From the NCBI GenBank assembly GCA_048393055.1, contig DBFJJS010000004.1, positions 46,651 through 110,650 on the forward strand: 64,000 bases of DNA, given 5' to 3'. This DNA comes from Faeciplasma sp048393055. Lineage in GTDB: Bacteria; Bacillota; Clostridia; Oscillospirales; Ruminococcaceae. Below are positions 44,405 to 53,281 of this stretch, in pieces; position 1 is the first letter of the stretch, and each line of letters begins with the position of its first letter. The position numbers and the translations under genes were made by a program. A model generated the notes under the pieces. It saw nothing but the letters and a program-made list of their open reading frames with translations, was not told the origin of the DNA and searched no databases.

Positions 44405-45709
44405 ATGAAGATAAACACAAAACAAACGGTTCTGATAGGTCTTGCTTTTGCCTCTATTCTGGCGTTCTGGCAGCTTTATGACCAGGTTGTTCCGGTCATT
44501 CTTGAGAACCACTTTGGCGTATCGACAATCGTCACAAACGTTATAATGTCGATAGACAACGTGCTTGCGGTATTTTTGCTTCCGCTGTTCGGAACTCTTT
44601 CCGATAAGGTAAATACGCCGATGGGAAAGAGGACGCCGTTTATACTTTTCGGAACGATAGCTGCGGTCATACTCATGGTTGTTCTCGCTGTACTGACCGA
44701 GGGTCAAAATTTTTTGGGATTTATCATATGCCTGATGCTTTTGCTGATAACAATGAGCGTTTACCGCTCTCCCACGGTCGCTTATATGCCTGACGTCACC
44801 CCGAAGCCGTTAAGGTCGAAGGGAAACGCCATAATCAACCTTGTGGGGTATATAGGCGGCATATTCACAACCGTCGTGATGATGTTTTTAGTGACGAGCA
44901 CCGAGACGGACGAAGGGAAGGTGGTATACAGCAGCTTTATTCCGGTGTTCGCGGTTGTCGCAGCGTTTATGCTTGTCACAGTCCTTGTAATGACGCTTGC
45001 AGTAAACGAGAACAAAGCCGTAGCATCAGTAGGGGTATTGGATGACGAGCCCGCCATAAAGGGAGAGCGCAAAAAGCTTGACCGCACGGTGCTCAAAAGT
45101 CTTATCTTTTTACTGGTGTCGGCATTTTTGTGGTACTGCGCGTACAACGGCGTGACGACCTCTTTTTCCCGTTATTTTGAAGACAGGTTTACCGTTGACG
45201 CAGGCGATTCTTCCATATATCTGACGGTTGCAACTGTTGCGGCCATTATTTCGTTTGTGCCGCTGGGCTTTATTTCGGAAAGGCTGGGTAGGAAAAAGAC
45301 GGTTATGGCCGGAATAGTCCTTATGACCGCGTGCTATGGCTGGATGATATTTATTAAGGACGCCACACCGGTCCTATATCTGCTTTTTGCGATTGTAGGC
45401 GTCGGATGGGCGGCTATAAACGTAAACTCCTTTCCAATGGTCGTTGAAATGTGCTCTAATAGCGATGTGGGAAGGTATACCGGGCTGTATTATGCGTTTA
45501 CGATGGCGGCGCAGATTGTAACTCCGCTGCTTTCCGGAGTGATAATAGACCAAAGTGCCCTCGGATTTGGATATCAGGCGCTGTTCCCATATGCGGTGGT
45601 ATTTTCTGTTCTGTCCTTTGTCACTATGATATTTGTCCGCCACGGTGACTCAAAGTCCATAGCTGGTGAAAAGAAATCTGTTCTTGAGCGTTTTGACGTA
45701 GAGAGCTGA
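44405..45709 (+). CDS. MFS sugar transporter, GPH/SUC-like
   Basis: A 434-residue transporter with 12 hydrophobic segments. FWQLYDQVVPVILENHFG, LLPLFGTLSDKVNTPMGKRTPFILFG (the GPH/SUC loop 2-3 signature) and SVYRSPTVAYMPDVTPKPLRSKGNAIINLVGY mark the glycoside-pentoside-hexuronide and sucrose-type cation symporters. It lies right after the GH30 enzyme with its own promoter and terminator, so it may import a disaccharide or oligosaccharide freed outside by that enzyme; this is inference from position. SD TTGGAGGAAC precedes ATG 44405. Confidence 0.85.
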   Translation: MKINTKQTVLIGLAFASILAFWQLYDQVVPVILENHFGVSTIVTNVIMSIDNVLAVFLLPLFGTLSDKVNTPMGKRTPFILFGTIAAVILMVVLAVLTEGQNFLGFIICLMLLLITMSVYRSPTVAYMPDVTPKPLRSKGNAIINLVGYIGGIFTTVVMMFLVTSTETDEGKVVYSSFIPVFAVVAAFMLVTVLVMTLAVNENKAVASVGVLDDEPAIKGERKKLDRTVLKSLIFLLVSAFLWYCAYNGVTTSFSRYFEDRFTVDAGDSSIYLTVATVAAIISFVPLGFISERLGRKKTVMAGIVLMTACYGWMIFIKDATPVLYLLFAIVGVGWAAINVNSFPMVVEMCSNSDVGRYTGLYYAFTMAAQIVTPLLSGVIIDQSALGFGYQALFPYAVVFSVLSFVTMIFVRHGDSKSIAGEKKSVLERFDVES

Positions 45710-45713
45710 GGCT

Positions 45714-45742
45714 AAAAACCGAACCTATACGGTTCGGTTTTT
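45714..45742 (+). terminator. intrinsic terminator after the sugar transporter
   Basis: A perfect stem AAAAACCGAACC with GGTTCGGTTTTT, loop of five bases, rich in T at its 3' end. Confidence 0.85.
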
Positions 45743-45927
45743 GTGCCTGTGGGGGAGACGTCAACGGCGAAAATTTTTATGATACTTTGATGTGTTTGTG
45801 CAATATAATGGTCTCCTGAGATGTATTATCATTGATGAAAAGTTTAAAAGATTTTTTCGGCGGGCGTCTGCGAATTATTTAAAGAGATTAATAATATATT
45901 AAATTTTGTCCGGAACCATAAACTCTA

Positions 45928-45956
45928 TTGAATGAAGGGACGAAGTTTAGTATAAT
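45928..45956 (+). promoter_or_regulatory. promoter for the ABC transporter operon
   Basis: TTGAAT (45928-45933) and TATAAT (45951-45956), spacer 17 bases, 43 bases before the ATPase start. The preceding 45743-45927 shows nothing recognisable. Confidence 0.6.
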
Positions 45957-45998
45957 AAAACAGGCGGATGCTCCGCTTGGAAAGGGGATGGCATTAGG

Positions 45999-46775
45999 AT
46001 GGCACAGGAAGCTAAAACTGCCGCGCCTCTTGCGATATCTATCAGAGATCTGACAAAGATATTTGTAATAGGCAAGGAAAAGGTTAAGGCGCTTTCCGGT
46101 ATCAATCTTGATATATATGAGAATGAAATCGTCTGCCTTTTAGGCACGTCCGGATCCGGAAAATCCACTCTGCTGAACATGATGGCTGGTCTTGAAAAAC
46201 CTACAAAGGGCAGCATTACAATTTTCGGGAACAGGATAGATAAGATGAGCGAGCGAAAGCTTGCCCTGTTTAGGCAAAAGTACATGGGGTTTGTGTTCCA
46301 GTCGTATAACCTTCTGCCGACTATGAACGCTATCGACAATGTGGCAATGCCTCTTGCCTTTGCCGGGGAAAAAAGAAAGTCCCGCGAGAAAAAGGCCAAG
46401 CAGATGCTTAAGCTCTGCGGGCTGGGAAAGCGCATGCGGCATAAGCCGACTCAGATGTCCGGAGGACAGCAGCAACGAGTCGGAATAGCGAGGGCATTTG
46501 TTGCTAAGCCGAAAATCGTCTTTGCAGACGAGCCGACAGGAAACCTAGACACGAGGACTACCATCGAAATAATGGAGATGATGGTGTCTATGGCGAGGGA
46601 AAACCATCAGACGCTCGTAATAGTAACGCATGACGTTGAGATTGCCGCATATGCGGATAAGATATACCACATTATCGACGGTGTGATCTCTTCGGTGGAG
46701 GATAACACCTCAAAGCAGATTGCAGTTGGATCTCAGGAAGCTGCTGATATAATTGCGGCGGCAGAGTCAGTATAA
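45999..46775 (+). CDS. ABC transporter ATPase (MacB/LolD family)
   Basis: A 258-residue ATP-binding subunit. Walker A GTSGSGKSTLLN, Q-loop FVFQSYNLLPTM, signature MSGGQQQRVGIARAF, Walker B KIVFADEPTGNLDT and the switch His in VTHDVEIA are all intact. The LNMMAGLEKPTKGSI and FQSYNLLP segments are typical of the MacB/LolD/FtsE-type ATPases that drive mechanotransmission rather than import. It is the first gene of an operon with an anchored secreted protein (gap 20 bases) and an FtsX-fold permease, so the three should work as one system. Confidence 0.93.
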   Translation: MAQEAKTAAPLAISIRDLTKIFVIGKEKVKALSGINLDIYENEIVCLLGTSGSGKSTLLNMMAGLEKPTKGSITIFGNRIDKMSERKLALFRQKYMGFVFQSYNLLPTMNAIDNVAMPLAFAGEKRKSREKKAKQMLKLCGLGKRMRHKPTQMSGGQQQRVGIARAFVAKPKIVFADEPTGNLDTRTTIEIMEMMVSMARENHQTLVIVTHDVEIAAYADKIYHIIDGVISSVEDNTSKQIAVGSQEAADIIAAAESV

Positions 46776-46795
46776 ATCGGAAAGGAAAGATAATT

Positions 46796-48637
46796 ATGAA
46801 AAAAGTTTTAGCAGTAGTTTTATGCTTGCTTGTTTCGCTCGGAACTTTGTCTGCGAACATGTTTGCATCTGAAAATACGCCCCCAGAAACAGATACGCCA
46901 ACTACTCCCGTTATTGAAATAACGCACAGTGTTACGATGCTTGATCCCAATGTGAGCGCGCAGTCCATATATGCTGGCGACGTATTTTACATAAGCTTTT
47001 ACCTGAACGGAAATGCTTCGTATGCCGTTGACGGTATGACCTATCCGTTTTACTGGGACTCCTCTGTAAGGACAACCGTATCGGTGTCTGGCACTGGTTT
47101 TACCCTTGCCGGTTCTCTCGCGGAGAAGGAGGTATATAATGGTTACAACACCATTGCGATTCTTTCCGACGAAAGCCTCGACACAGGACGCCATCAGGTC
47201 ACCCTTACCATAAACTGCGGCTCGGCAAGCGATTCTCGCAGCTTCAACATCGATGTTGAGAACACCACCGTTACCCTCGACGAGTCAAAGGATGTTCCGA
47301 GCTTTATCCTTTCCGGCGCGTCAATACCTGAGGGAAAGGGAAAATCAAAGCTTTCTACCAAGCTTAATGTATCTCTTACCAACCCCACCAACTACACCGC
47401 CCACGACGTAGAGGTATCAATATCTAATCTTGGCGATATTGTTTTGAATACGTATACCGACACTGTTTCAATGGGCAATGTGGCGGGAAACGACAGCGTT
47501 ACCGCAAGCTTCCCGATAATATTCCCGGAGTTCCCCTCGGCGCAGTCTACTGTCACCGTTACCGTGAAGTATAAGGACGCCGCAGGAAACGAAAGCACCC
47601 AGTCCTATAACGTTTTTATTCAGTCCATAGAAAAGGATAAGGATGAGGAGCCTGTGGATACGTCTTCGTTGACGCCTAAGGTAATAGTTTCTAATTACTC
47701 GACAGATGTTGAAAGCATAGTGTCAGGAGACGAGTTTGTTCTGACGTTTGTTCTCAAGAACACAAGCCTTGATAAGGACGTTAAGAACATGACTGTAGAC
47801 GTTATTCCCGGAACAGACGGAACAACCGGCTCAAACGGCGCAATATTCTCTCCGATAGACGGTACAACCTCGTTCTACACAGCTCAGCTCGATAAGGACG
47901 GCGAGCTTGAGTATTCAATAAAGCTCAGGACCAGCGCTTCTGCCGGCGCGAGATCGTATCCGATAACCATAAGCTACAGCTTTGAATATGAAAACAACGG
48001 CGCATACTCTCAGGGCAACGGTTCGATGGATATAAACCTCCCAGTAACCCAGCCTATCAAGTTTGAGCTTATGGAGTGGTATCCTCCGACGGAGTGCTAC
48101 GGCTCTCAGGGCTGCATGATAAGCTTCCAGTACTTCAACAAGGCAAAGAACCCGATGACCAACCTTGCGGTAAGCGTCGAGGGCGACTTCAACATGCCTA
48201 CTCAGTATCTCGGAACGCTGGCGGCTTCAAGCTATGATTACTTCAGCGGAACGATTTACCCCAACGATCCGACCGCAGTCGGCGAGACAAAGACCGCTAT
48301 ACTTGTATTTACCTTTGAGGACGCTTCGAGCAACGAGCAGAGAGTGGAATATCCGTTTGACGTCCTTATCTGCGAAGAGCCTGTTATAAACGACCCGACA
48401 ATGGGCGGAGATATTATAGGCGGGGATATGGGAATGGACACTCCCATAGTCGACCCAGGAATGCCCGGTTATAGCGATGGTACTGTGTCTGAGGGGCTTC
48501 CCTCATGGGCTAAGTACCTGCTCTACATAGGTGTGCCGGCTGTAGTGATAGCTGCTGTCGCAGTAGTTGTGGTAGTTGTTGTTAAGAAGAAGCGCAAGGC
48601 GGCTTTGCTTGCAGACGATGACGACGATGAGGAATAA
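46796..48637 (+). CDS. secreted, membrane-anchored CARDB/COG1361-like accessory protein
   Basis: A 613-residue extracellular protein. Signal peptide MKKVLAVVLCLLVSLGTLSAN at residues 1-24. Beta-rich Ig-like repeats follow: NVSLTNPTNYTAHDVEVSIS with DSVTASFPI, a second unit with FVLTFVLKNTSLDKDVKNM, and a third with MISFQYFNKAKNPMTNLAVS, which resemble CARDB/NEW3 or COG1361 'S-layer' domains. A single membrane helix (about 573-595) is followed by KKKRK and an acidic tail. It sits between the ATPase and permease genes of one operon, so it probably acts outside the cell with the transporter, for example in binding cargo. The exact role is unknown. Confidence 0.82.
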   Translation: MKKVLAVVLCLLVSLGTLSANMFASENTPPETDTPTTPVIEITHSVTMLDPNVSAQSIYAGDVFYISFYLNGNASYAVDGMTYPFYWDSSVRTTVSVSGTGFTLAGSLAEKEVYNGYNTIAILSDESLDTGRHQVTLTINCGSASDSRSFNIDVENTTVTLDESKDVPSFILSGASIPEGKGKSKLSTKLNVSLTNPTNYTAHDVEVSISNLGDIVLNTYTDTVSMGNVAGNDSVTASFPIIFPEFPSAQSTVTVTVKYKDAAGNESTQSYNVFIQSIEKDKDEEPVDTSSLTPKVIVSNYSTDVESIVSGDEFVLTFVLKNTSLDKDVKNMTVDVIPGTDGTTGSNGAIFSPIDGTTSFYTAQLDKDGELEYSIKLRTSASAGARSYPITISYSFEYENNGAYSQGNGSMDINLPVTQPIKFELMEWYPPTECYGSQGCMISFQYFNKAKNPMTNLAVSVEGDFNMPTQYLGTLAASSYDYFSGTIYPNDPTAVGETKTAILVFTFEDASSNEQRVEYPFDVLICEEPVINDPTMGGDIIGGDMGMDTPIVDPGMPGYSDGTVSEGLPSWAKYLLYIGVPAVVIAAVAVVVVVVVKKKRKAALLADDDDDEE

Positions 48638-48671
48638 GGTTATCCGCGGCATTGAAAGGATCGATGGATAG

Positions 48672-50132
48672 ATGAGAAAAACCGATATTATACGCTTTGC
48701 CGGCGGAAATTTCTTAAGACGTAAAGCACGAAGCGCACTGACGGTTCTTGGAGTAATCATAGGAACTGCTGCGGTAGTCATAATGATGTCGATAGGCATC
48801 GGAATGAACAAGGGCTTCGAGGACCAGATAAACTCCTATGGCAACATAAGAGAGATTACGGTTTACGAGCGATACGGCTATGTTGACGAGGAAACCGGCG
48901 AGTATGTTCAAAACATGGCGCCTGCTCCGCTCGACGACATTGCAGTCGAGCAAATAAAGGCCATTGACTACGTTCAGGCCTGCTCGCCATACCAGTACAG
49001 TTACAGGTACATAATAAAAGACAATACTCAAAAGGCATCGGCATCTGTAGTTGGAATAGACGCTGCGTCGATGGGGGATTTCGACTATGAAATCCTTTAT
49101 GGCAGACTGTTAAACGAGGACGACGTCGGCACAACTAACTTTGTAATGTGCTTTAACATTCCGTTTTACTTCTACGATATGCGCGGAGGCGAGGAGGTAT
49201 ATTGGCATGAGCCAACAGACGGCGAAGAGCTTCCGTTTAACCCTGTGGGAGATTACAAGTATCAGTTCACATGGTACTACGATTACGGCACCGGCGCGGT
49301 AGATACCTCGAAGCCGAGAATAAAGCTGGTTGACGGAACGTGCGTGGGAATACTTGTTCAAAAGGCGGGCGGAGACTATTCTCAGGAAATATACATGGAC
49401 GTCAAGGGTCTTATGGATATGAATAAGGTTCTTGAAGACAACCAGAATAAGTATTACGGATACGGCGACAGCTATACTACGTATGCTGTGAGCAACGTAA
49501 TAGGAGGCGTAATAGGCGGTTCAGGTATGACGGACGGCTCGTCCGGCGGCGAAGACGGCGACAGGGAAAGCATTTATAGCCAGCTTACTGTTCTTGTAGA
49601 AGATACCAATCATGTGCAGAATGTTGAAAAGGAGCTACGTTCTATGGGCTATGATACCAGCTCCTCGATGGACTACCTGACCCAGATGCAGGAGCAGACA
49701 AAGTTTTTGCGTTCCATTCTCGGTGCGATAGGGGTTGTTGCGTTTTTTGTTGCGGCTCTCAGTATTACTAATACCATGGTAATGTCCATATATGAGCGCA
49801 CAAGGGAAATAGGCATTATGAAGGTGCTTGGCTGCAAGCTCTCTGACATTAGAGGAATGTTCCTGCTCGAGGCCGGAATAATAGGAATTGCCGGCGGAGT
49901 GCTCGGAGTTGGGCTAAGCTACATAGTATCAGCGGTTGTAAATACCCTTGCTGCAAAGGGCGGCATGTCGATGGTAGGCATAGATGCTTCAACATCCGCT
50001 TTGTCGGTGATACCGCCGTGGCTTGACCTTGCTGCGTTGGTCCTTGCTACAGCGGTGGGCGTTATTTCCGGGCTTTATCCTGCGATAAGGGCAACAAGGC
50101 TGTCTGCTCTTGAGGCTATCAAGAACGAATAG
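48672..50132 (+). CDS. ABC transporter permease (MacB/FtsX fold)
   Basis: A 486-residue permease. First membrane helix at about 20-42 (ALTVLGVIIGTAAVVIMMSIG), then an extracellular MacB-type periplasmic-core-like domain of about 300 residues with a Gly/Ser/Asp-rich insert (280-300), then three helices (352-385, 405-440, 450-475). The final block TREIGIMKVLGCKLSDIRGMFLLEAG and ISGLYPAIRATRLSALEAIKNE is the FtsX/MacB signature. Together with the ATPase it forms a type VII ABC system. Terminator follows. Cargo is unknown; antimicrobial peptide, lipoprotein or surface-protein handling are the usual family roles. Confidence 0.92.
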   Translation: MRKTDIIRFAGGNFLRRKARSALTVLGVIIGTAAVVIMMSIGIGMNKGFEDQINSYGNIREITVYERYGYVDEETGEYVQNMAPAPLDDIAVEQIKAIDYVQACSPYQYSYRYIIKDNTQKASASVVGIDAASMGDFDYEILYGRLLNEDDVGTTNFVMCFNIPFYFYDMRGGEEVYWHEPTDGEELPFNPVGDYKYQFTWYYDYGTGAVDTSKPRIKLVDGTCVGILVQKAGGDYSQEIYMDVKGLMDMNKVLEDNQNKYYGYGDSYTTYAVSNVIGGVIGGSGMTDGSSGGEDGDRESIYSQLTVLVEDTNHVQNVEKELRSMGYDTSSSMDYLTQMQEQTKFLRSILGAIGVVAFFVAALSITNTMVMSIYERTREIGIMKVLGCKLSDIRGMFLLEAGIIGIAGGVLGVGLSYIVSAVVNTLAAKGGMSMVGIDASTSALSVIPPWLDLAALVLATAVGVISGLYPAIRATRLSALEAIKNE

Positions 50133-50153
50133 ATTGAATATATTAATGAAAAA

Positions 50154-50193
50154 CGGCGCATCATGCATATGCTTGCTGCGCCGCTTTGTTTTT
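50154..50193 (+). terminator. terminator of the ABC operon
   Basis: CGGCGCA/TGCGCCG (50154-50160 with 50177-50183) with further pairing inside the loop, followed by TTTGTTTTTT. Confidence 0.8.
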
Positions 50194-50241
50194 TACTGGC
50201 AGGCGCGCCGAATTATTTAAACGGATTTAATAGCAAAATTA

Positions 50242-50271
50242 TTGACATATCGGATGAAAAAAATATATAAT
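50242..50271 (+). promoter_or_regulatory. promoter for glycogen phosphorylase
   Basis: TTGACA (50242-50247) and TATAAT (50266-50271), spacer 18 bases, about 42 bases before the start codon. Confidence 0.65.
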
Positions 50272-50313
50272 AAAAAAGGTTACTATTGTGATTAAGGAAC
50301 GGGAGTGATTGAT

Positions 50314-52722
50314 TTGGCTAAGACAAGCGAATCAAAGTTTACAAAGGAGTCTTTGAAAAATGAAATTATAAAGGTGCTGGACAGTAGCTTTATGGTTTCG
50401 CCGCAGAATGCTTCAGATAAGCAGTTTTACGAGGCTCTTTCATCTATAATTGTCAGGATGCTTGCCGAAAAGCGCCACAAGTATACCACCATGGTGCACT
50501 CTGAAGGAAAAAAACAGGTTTACTATATATCGATGGAATTTTTAATGGGCAGGTCTTTAAAGACAAGCCTTTATAATTTGGGGCTGGTTAAAGAGGCGGA
50601 AGGAGCACTAAAGGATCTCGGTGCAAGCCTTAATTCGCTGTATGAGCAGGAGCCGGACGCGGGTTTGGGAAACGGAGGACTCGGACGTCTTGCCGCATGT
50701 TATCTTGACGGTCTTGCAACCGACGGATATCAGGCGACGGGATACTCCATTCTTTACGAGTATGGAATTTTCCGTCAGAAAATAGAGGACGGCTGGCAGG
50801 TAGAGCTTCCCGACAACTGGCTTCCGGGAGGCGGCTGCTGGCTTGTTGCCCACCCGGAGGCTGAAATTGAAATACACTTCGACGGACAGCTTAAAGAACG
50901 CTGGGACGACCATTACCACAACGTCACGCTTGAAAATTACACTACCGTTATCGCAGTGCCTTACGATATGTACGTTTCGGGCTACAACAGTGACGCCGTT
51001 TCAAAGCTCAGGCTTTGGAAGGCTGTAAGCCCGTCGTTTGATATGAACATGTTCAACTCAGGAAACTACGAAAAGGCGCTTAATCAAAACGTAGTCTCTC
51101 AGGCAATTTCAAAGGTGCTGTATCCTAACGATAACCATCTTGCGGGAAAGTCGCTCAGGCTCAGGCAGCAGTACTTTATGTGCGCAGCGTCGATAGGGGA
51201 CATAGTAAACCATCACATGGCGACCTATGGTACTCTTGATAATCTCGCAGATAAAGTAGCGGTTCAGATAAACGACACACATCCTACGCTTGCCATTCCG
51301 GAGCTTATGAGGGTTCTGCTGGATGACTGTGGCTATCCATGGGATAAGGCGTGGAGCATTGTAACGAGGACATTTGCCTACACTAACCATACCGTAATGG
51401 CGGAGGCCCTTGAAAAGTGGAGCTGTGATCTCCTTAAATCTGTTGTGCCAAGAATATTCTCAATTATTATTGAAATAAACAACCGCTACTGCGCGCAGCT
51501 TTGGGATAAGTACCATGACCACGACAGAGTAACATCAATGTCGATAGTAAGGGACAATACCGTTCATATGGCGAAGCTTTGCGTTGCGGCGTGTCACCAT
51601 GTAAACGGCGTTTCTAAGATACATTCCGAGATCATTAAGAGGGACGTATTCAAATACGAGTATGAGAACACGCCCGAAAAATTTACCAATGTAACAAACG
51701 GAATCGCGTACCGCCGCTGGCTCTATCAGTCAAACCCGGAGCTGTGCAAGCTTTTAAATGATACGATTGGGAAGGGTTATCTTAAAAAAGCGGAGGAGCT
51801 TAAGAAGCTTGAAAAATTTGCTGATGACGAGGAGGTCCTTGACCGTCTCGCGCAGGTAAAGCTTGCAAACAAAAAAATATTTGCGGAAACAATGAAAAAC
51901 GAGAGGGGAGTAATCATCGACCCTGAGACTCTGTTTGACGTACAGGTTAAGCGTTTGCACGAGTATAAGCGCCAGCATCTGAATGTTTTGAATATTGTCT
52001 CGGAGTATGGTCATCTTCTTCAGAATCCCGACGCCGAGGTGCAGCCAAAGACATATATATTTGCCGCAAAGGCCGCTCCCGGATATTATCTTGCAAAGCA
52101 GATAATCAAGCTGATATGGTCCTTGGGCGAGGAGATAAAGAAAAATCCAAAGATCAGGGAAAAGCTGAACGTGGTCTTTTTGGAAAATTACAACGTCTCG
52201 CTGTCGGAGCAGCTCATGCCTGCGTCTGAAATTTCCGAGCAGATTTCCCTTGCAGGAACAGAGGCATCGGGAACGGGAAATATGAAGTTTATGCTGAATG
52301 GCGCTGTAACTCTCGGAACAAAGGATGGGGCAAATATTGAGATAGGCGATGTTGTCGGAGAGGAGAACATTATTAACTTCGGAATGACCGTGGAGCAGGT
52401 AGAGGCAAGGAAGAGAGCAGGCTATTCGCCAATCCATATATATAACTCCGATCCAATTGTCAAAGAAGCTATAGACCGCATAAGCGCGGGCATAGACGGA
52501 AATAAATTCGATGATGTGGTTTCCTCGCTGAAATTTTCAGATCCGTACATGGTCTTGGGCGACTTCAAGTCTTATCAGGAGGCTCAGGCCAAAGCGACTG
52601 CGCTCTACAACGATATGCTTCATTGGCAGCGTATGTCGCTTATCAACATAGCAAACGCCGGAATATTCTCTGCGGACAGAGCGGTAGAAGAGTATGCAAA
52701 GAACATATGGCATCTAAAATAA
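50314..52722 (+). CDS. glgP: glycogen/starch phosphorylase
   Basis: An 802-residue GT35 enzyme that releases glucose-1-phosphate from alpha-1,4-glucans. Seen: YYISMEFLMGRSL, GNGGLGRLAACYLDGLAT, the GIFRQKIEDGWQVE segment, VQINDTHPTLAIPELMR, RLHEYKRQHLN and EASGTGNMKFMLNGAVTLGT, whose Lys near 656 binds pyridoxal phosphate. TTG 50314 is preferred over GTG 50305 because GGGAG is then eight bases upstream. It stands alone; no glg synthesis genes are nearby. Confidence 0.96.
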   Translation: MAKTSESKFTKESLKNEIIKVLDSSFMVSPQNASDKQFYEALSSIIVRMLAEKRHKYTTMVHSEGKKQVYYISMEFLMGRSLKTSLYNLGLVKEAEGALKDLGASLNSLYEQEPDAGLGNGGLGRLAACYLDGLATDGYQATGYSILYEYGIFRQKIEDGWQVELPDNWLPGGGCWLVAHPEAEIEIHFDGQLKERWDDHYHNVTLENYTTVIAVPYDMYVSGYNSDAVSKLRLWKAVSPSFDMNMFNSGNYEKALNQNVVSQAISKVLYPNDNHLAGKSLRLRQQYFMCAASIGDIVNHHMATYGTLDNLADKVAVQINDTHPTLAIPELMRVLLDDCGYPWDKAWSIVTRTFAYTNHTVMAEALEKWSCDLLKSVVPRIFSIIIEINNRYCAQLWDKYHDHDRVTSMSIVRDNTVHMAKLCVAACHHVNGVSKIHSEIIKRDVFKYEYENTPEKFTNVTNGIAYRRWLYQSNPELCKLLNDTIGKGYLKKAEELKKLEKFADDEEVLDRLAQVKLANKKIFAETMKNERGVIIDPETLFDVQVKRLHEYKRQHLNVLNIVSEYGHLLQNPDAEVQPKTYIFAAKAAPGYYLAKQIIKLIWSLGEEIKKNPKIREKLNVVFLENYNVSLSEQLMPASEISEQISLAGTEASGTGNMKFMLNGAVTLGTKDGANIEIGDVVGEENIINFGMTVEQVEARKRAGYSPIHIYNSDPIVKEAIDRISAGIDGNKFDDVVSSLKFSDPYMVLGDFKSYQEAQAKATALYNDMLHWQRMSLINIANAGIFSADRAVEEYAKNIWHLK

Positions 52723-52744
52723 GCGCAAAATCGGGCATTTGCTA

Positions 52745-52773
52745 TTGCATTTTGAACTGTTATGTGATATAAT
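52745..52773 (+). promoter_or_regulatory. promoter for secG
   Basis: TTGCAT (52745-52750) and TATAAT (52768-52773), spacer 17 bases, 46 bases before the ATG. Confidence 0.6.
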
Positions 52774-52818
52774 TCATAAGAATTATTTTTTAAGAAGAGC
52801 TTTACGGAGGATTTATAA

Positions 52819-53082
52819 ATGACGGCAGTAAACATTATCAGTGGAATTTTACTGGTGCTTGCCAGTGTGGCGATTATTTTAGTCGTGCTGTTTACCAAGA
52901 CAGATAATCAAGGGCTTAATTCTGCTATAGGCGGAGGAGTAAATTCTTCTTTCTTTGGCAAGAACAGTTCAAATACAAGAGAGGCAAAGCTTAACCGCAT
53001 AACAAAGGTTATAGTTGCAATATTTTTCATTGTTGCCATAGTTTGTACTATTTTGGCGAGGTTCTTTGGCTCCGCAGCTTGA
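52819..53082 (+). CDS. secG: preprotein translocase subunit SecG
   Basis: An 87-residue membrane protein with two hydrophobic helices (about 5-26 and 62-85) linked by a loop holding GLNSAIGGGVNSSFFGKN, the glycine-rich SecG cytosolic loop. It supports SecYEG in protein export. SD ACGGAGG is well placed before ATG 52819. A terminator-like hairpin follows. Confidence 0.93.
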   Translation: MTAVNIISGILLVLASVAIILVVLFTKTDNQGLNSAIGGGVNSSFFGKNSSNTREAKLNRITKVIVAIFFIVAIVCTILARFFGSAA

Positions 53083-53096
53083 TTTTATATGATGAT

Positions 53097-53136
53097 AGCC
53101 GCCTGACTCGGTAAGCTCCGTTTCGGGCGGCTTTTG
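53097..53136 (+). terminator. terminator after secG
   Basis: AGCCGCC/GGCGGCT stem (53097-53103 with 53126-53132) followed by TTTTG. Confidence 0.65.
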
Positions 53137-53181
53137 CTAATTGTCAGGAACGTGCGAAAACACGTCGAAAGGATAATTAAA

Positions 53182-53280
53182 ATGAAAAAAACAATGGTGC
53201 TCAGAATTGGTATTATAGTTCTGGCGGTGCTTATGGTTGTGGGAATCATAGTGTCGTCGTTCTACAGCATATTTATTTGA
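53182..53280 (+). CDS. 32-residue single-helix membrane microprotein
   Basis: A short frame reading MKKTMVLRIGIIVLAVLMVV then GIIVSSFYSIFI. A basic N-terminus, one hydrophobic helix (about 8-27) and a short aromatic end are the layout of a single-span membrane peptide. It has its own SD (AAAGGATAA, about eight bases before the ATG), and the ung ATG comes one base after its TGA, so ung translation may depend on it; ung has no clear SD of its own. I recognise no family. It is either a real microprotein or a translated leader for ung. Confidence 0.6.
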   Translation: MKKTMVLRIGIIVLAVLMVVGIIVSSFYSIFI

Positions 53281-53281
53281 T

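Noticed and set aside
45871..50221. 13-base identical string CGAATTATTTAAA upstream of both the ABC operon (45871) and glgP (50209)
   Set aside because: A 13-mer match of AT-rich sequence is expected by chance several times in 64 kb, and the flanks do not match well enough to call a shared operator.
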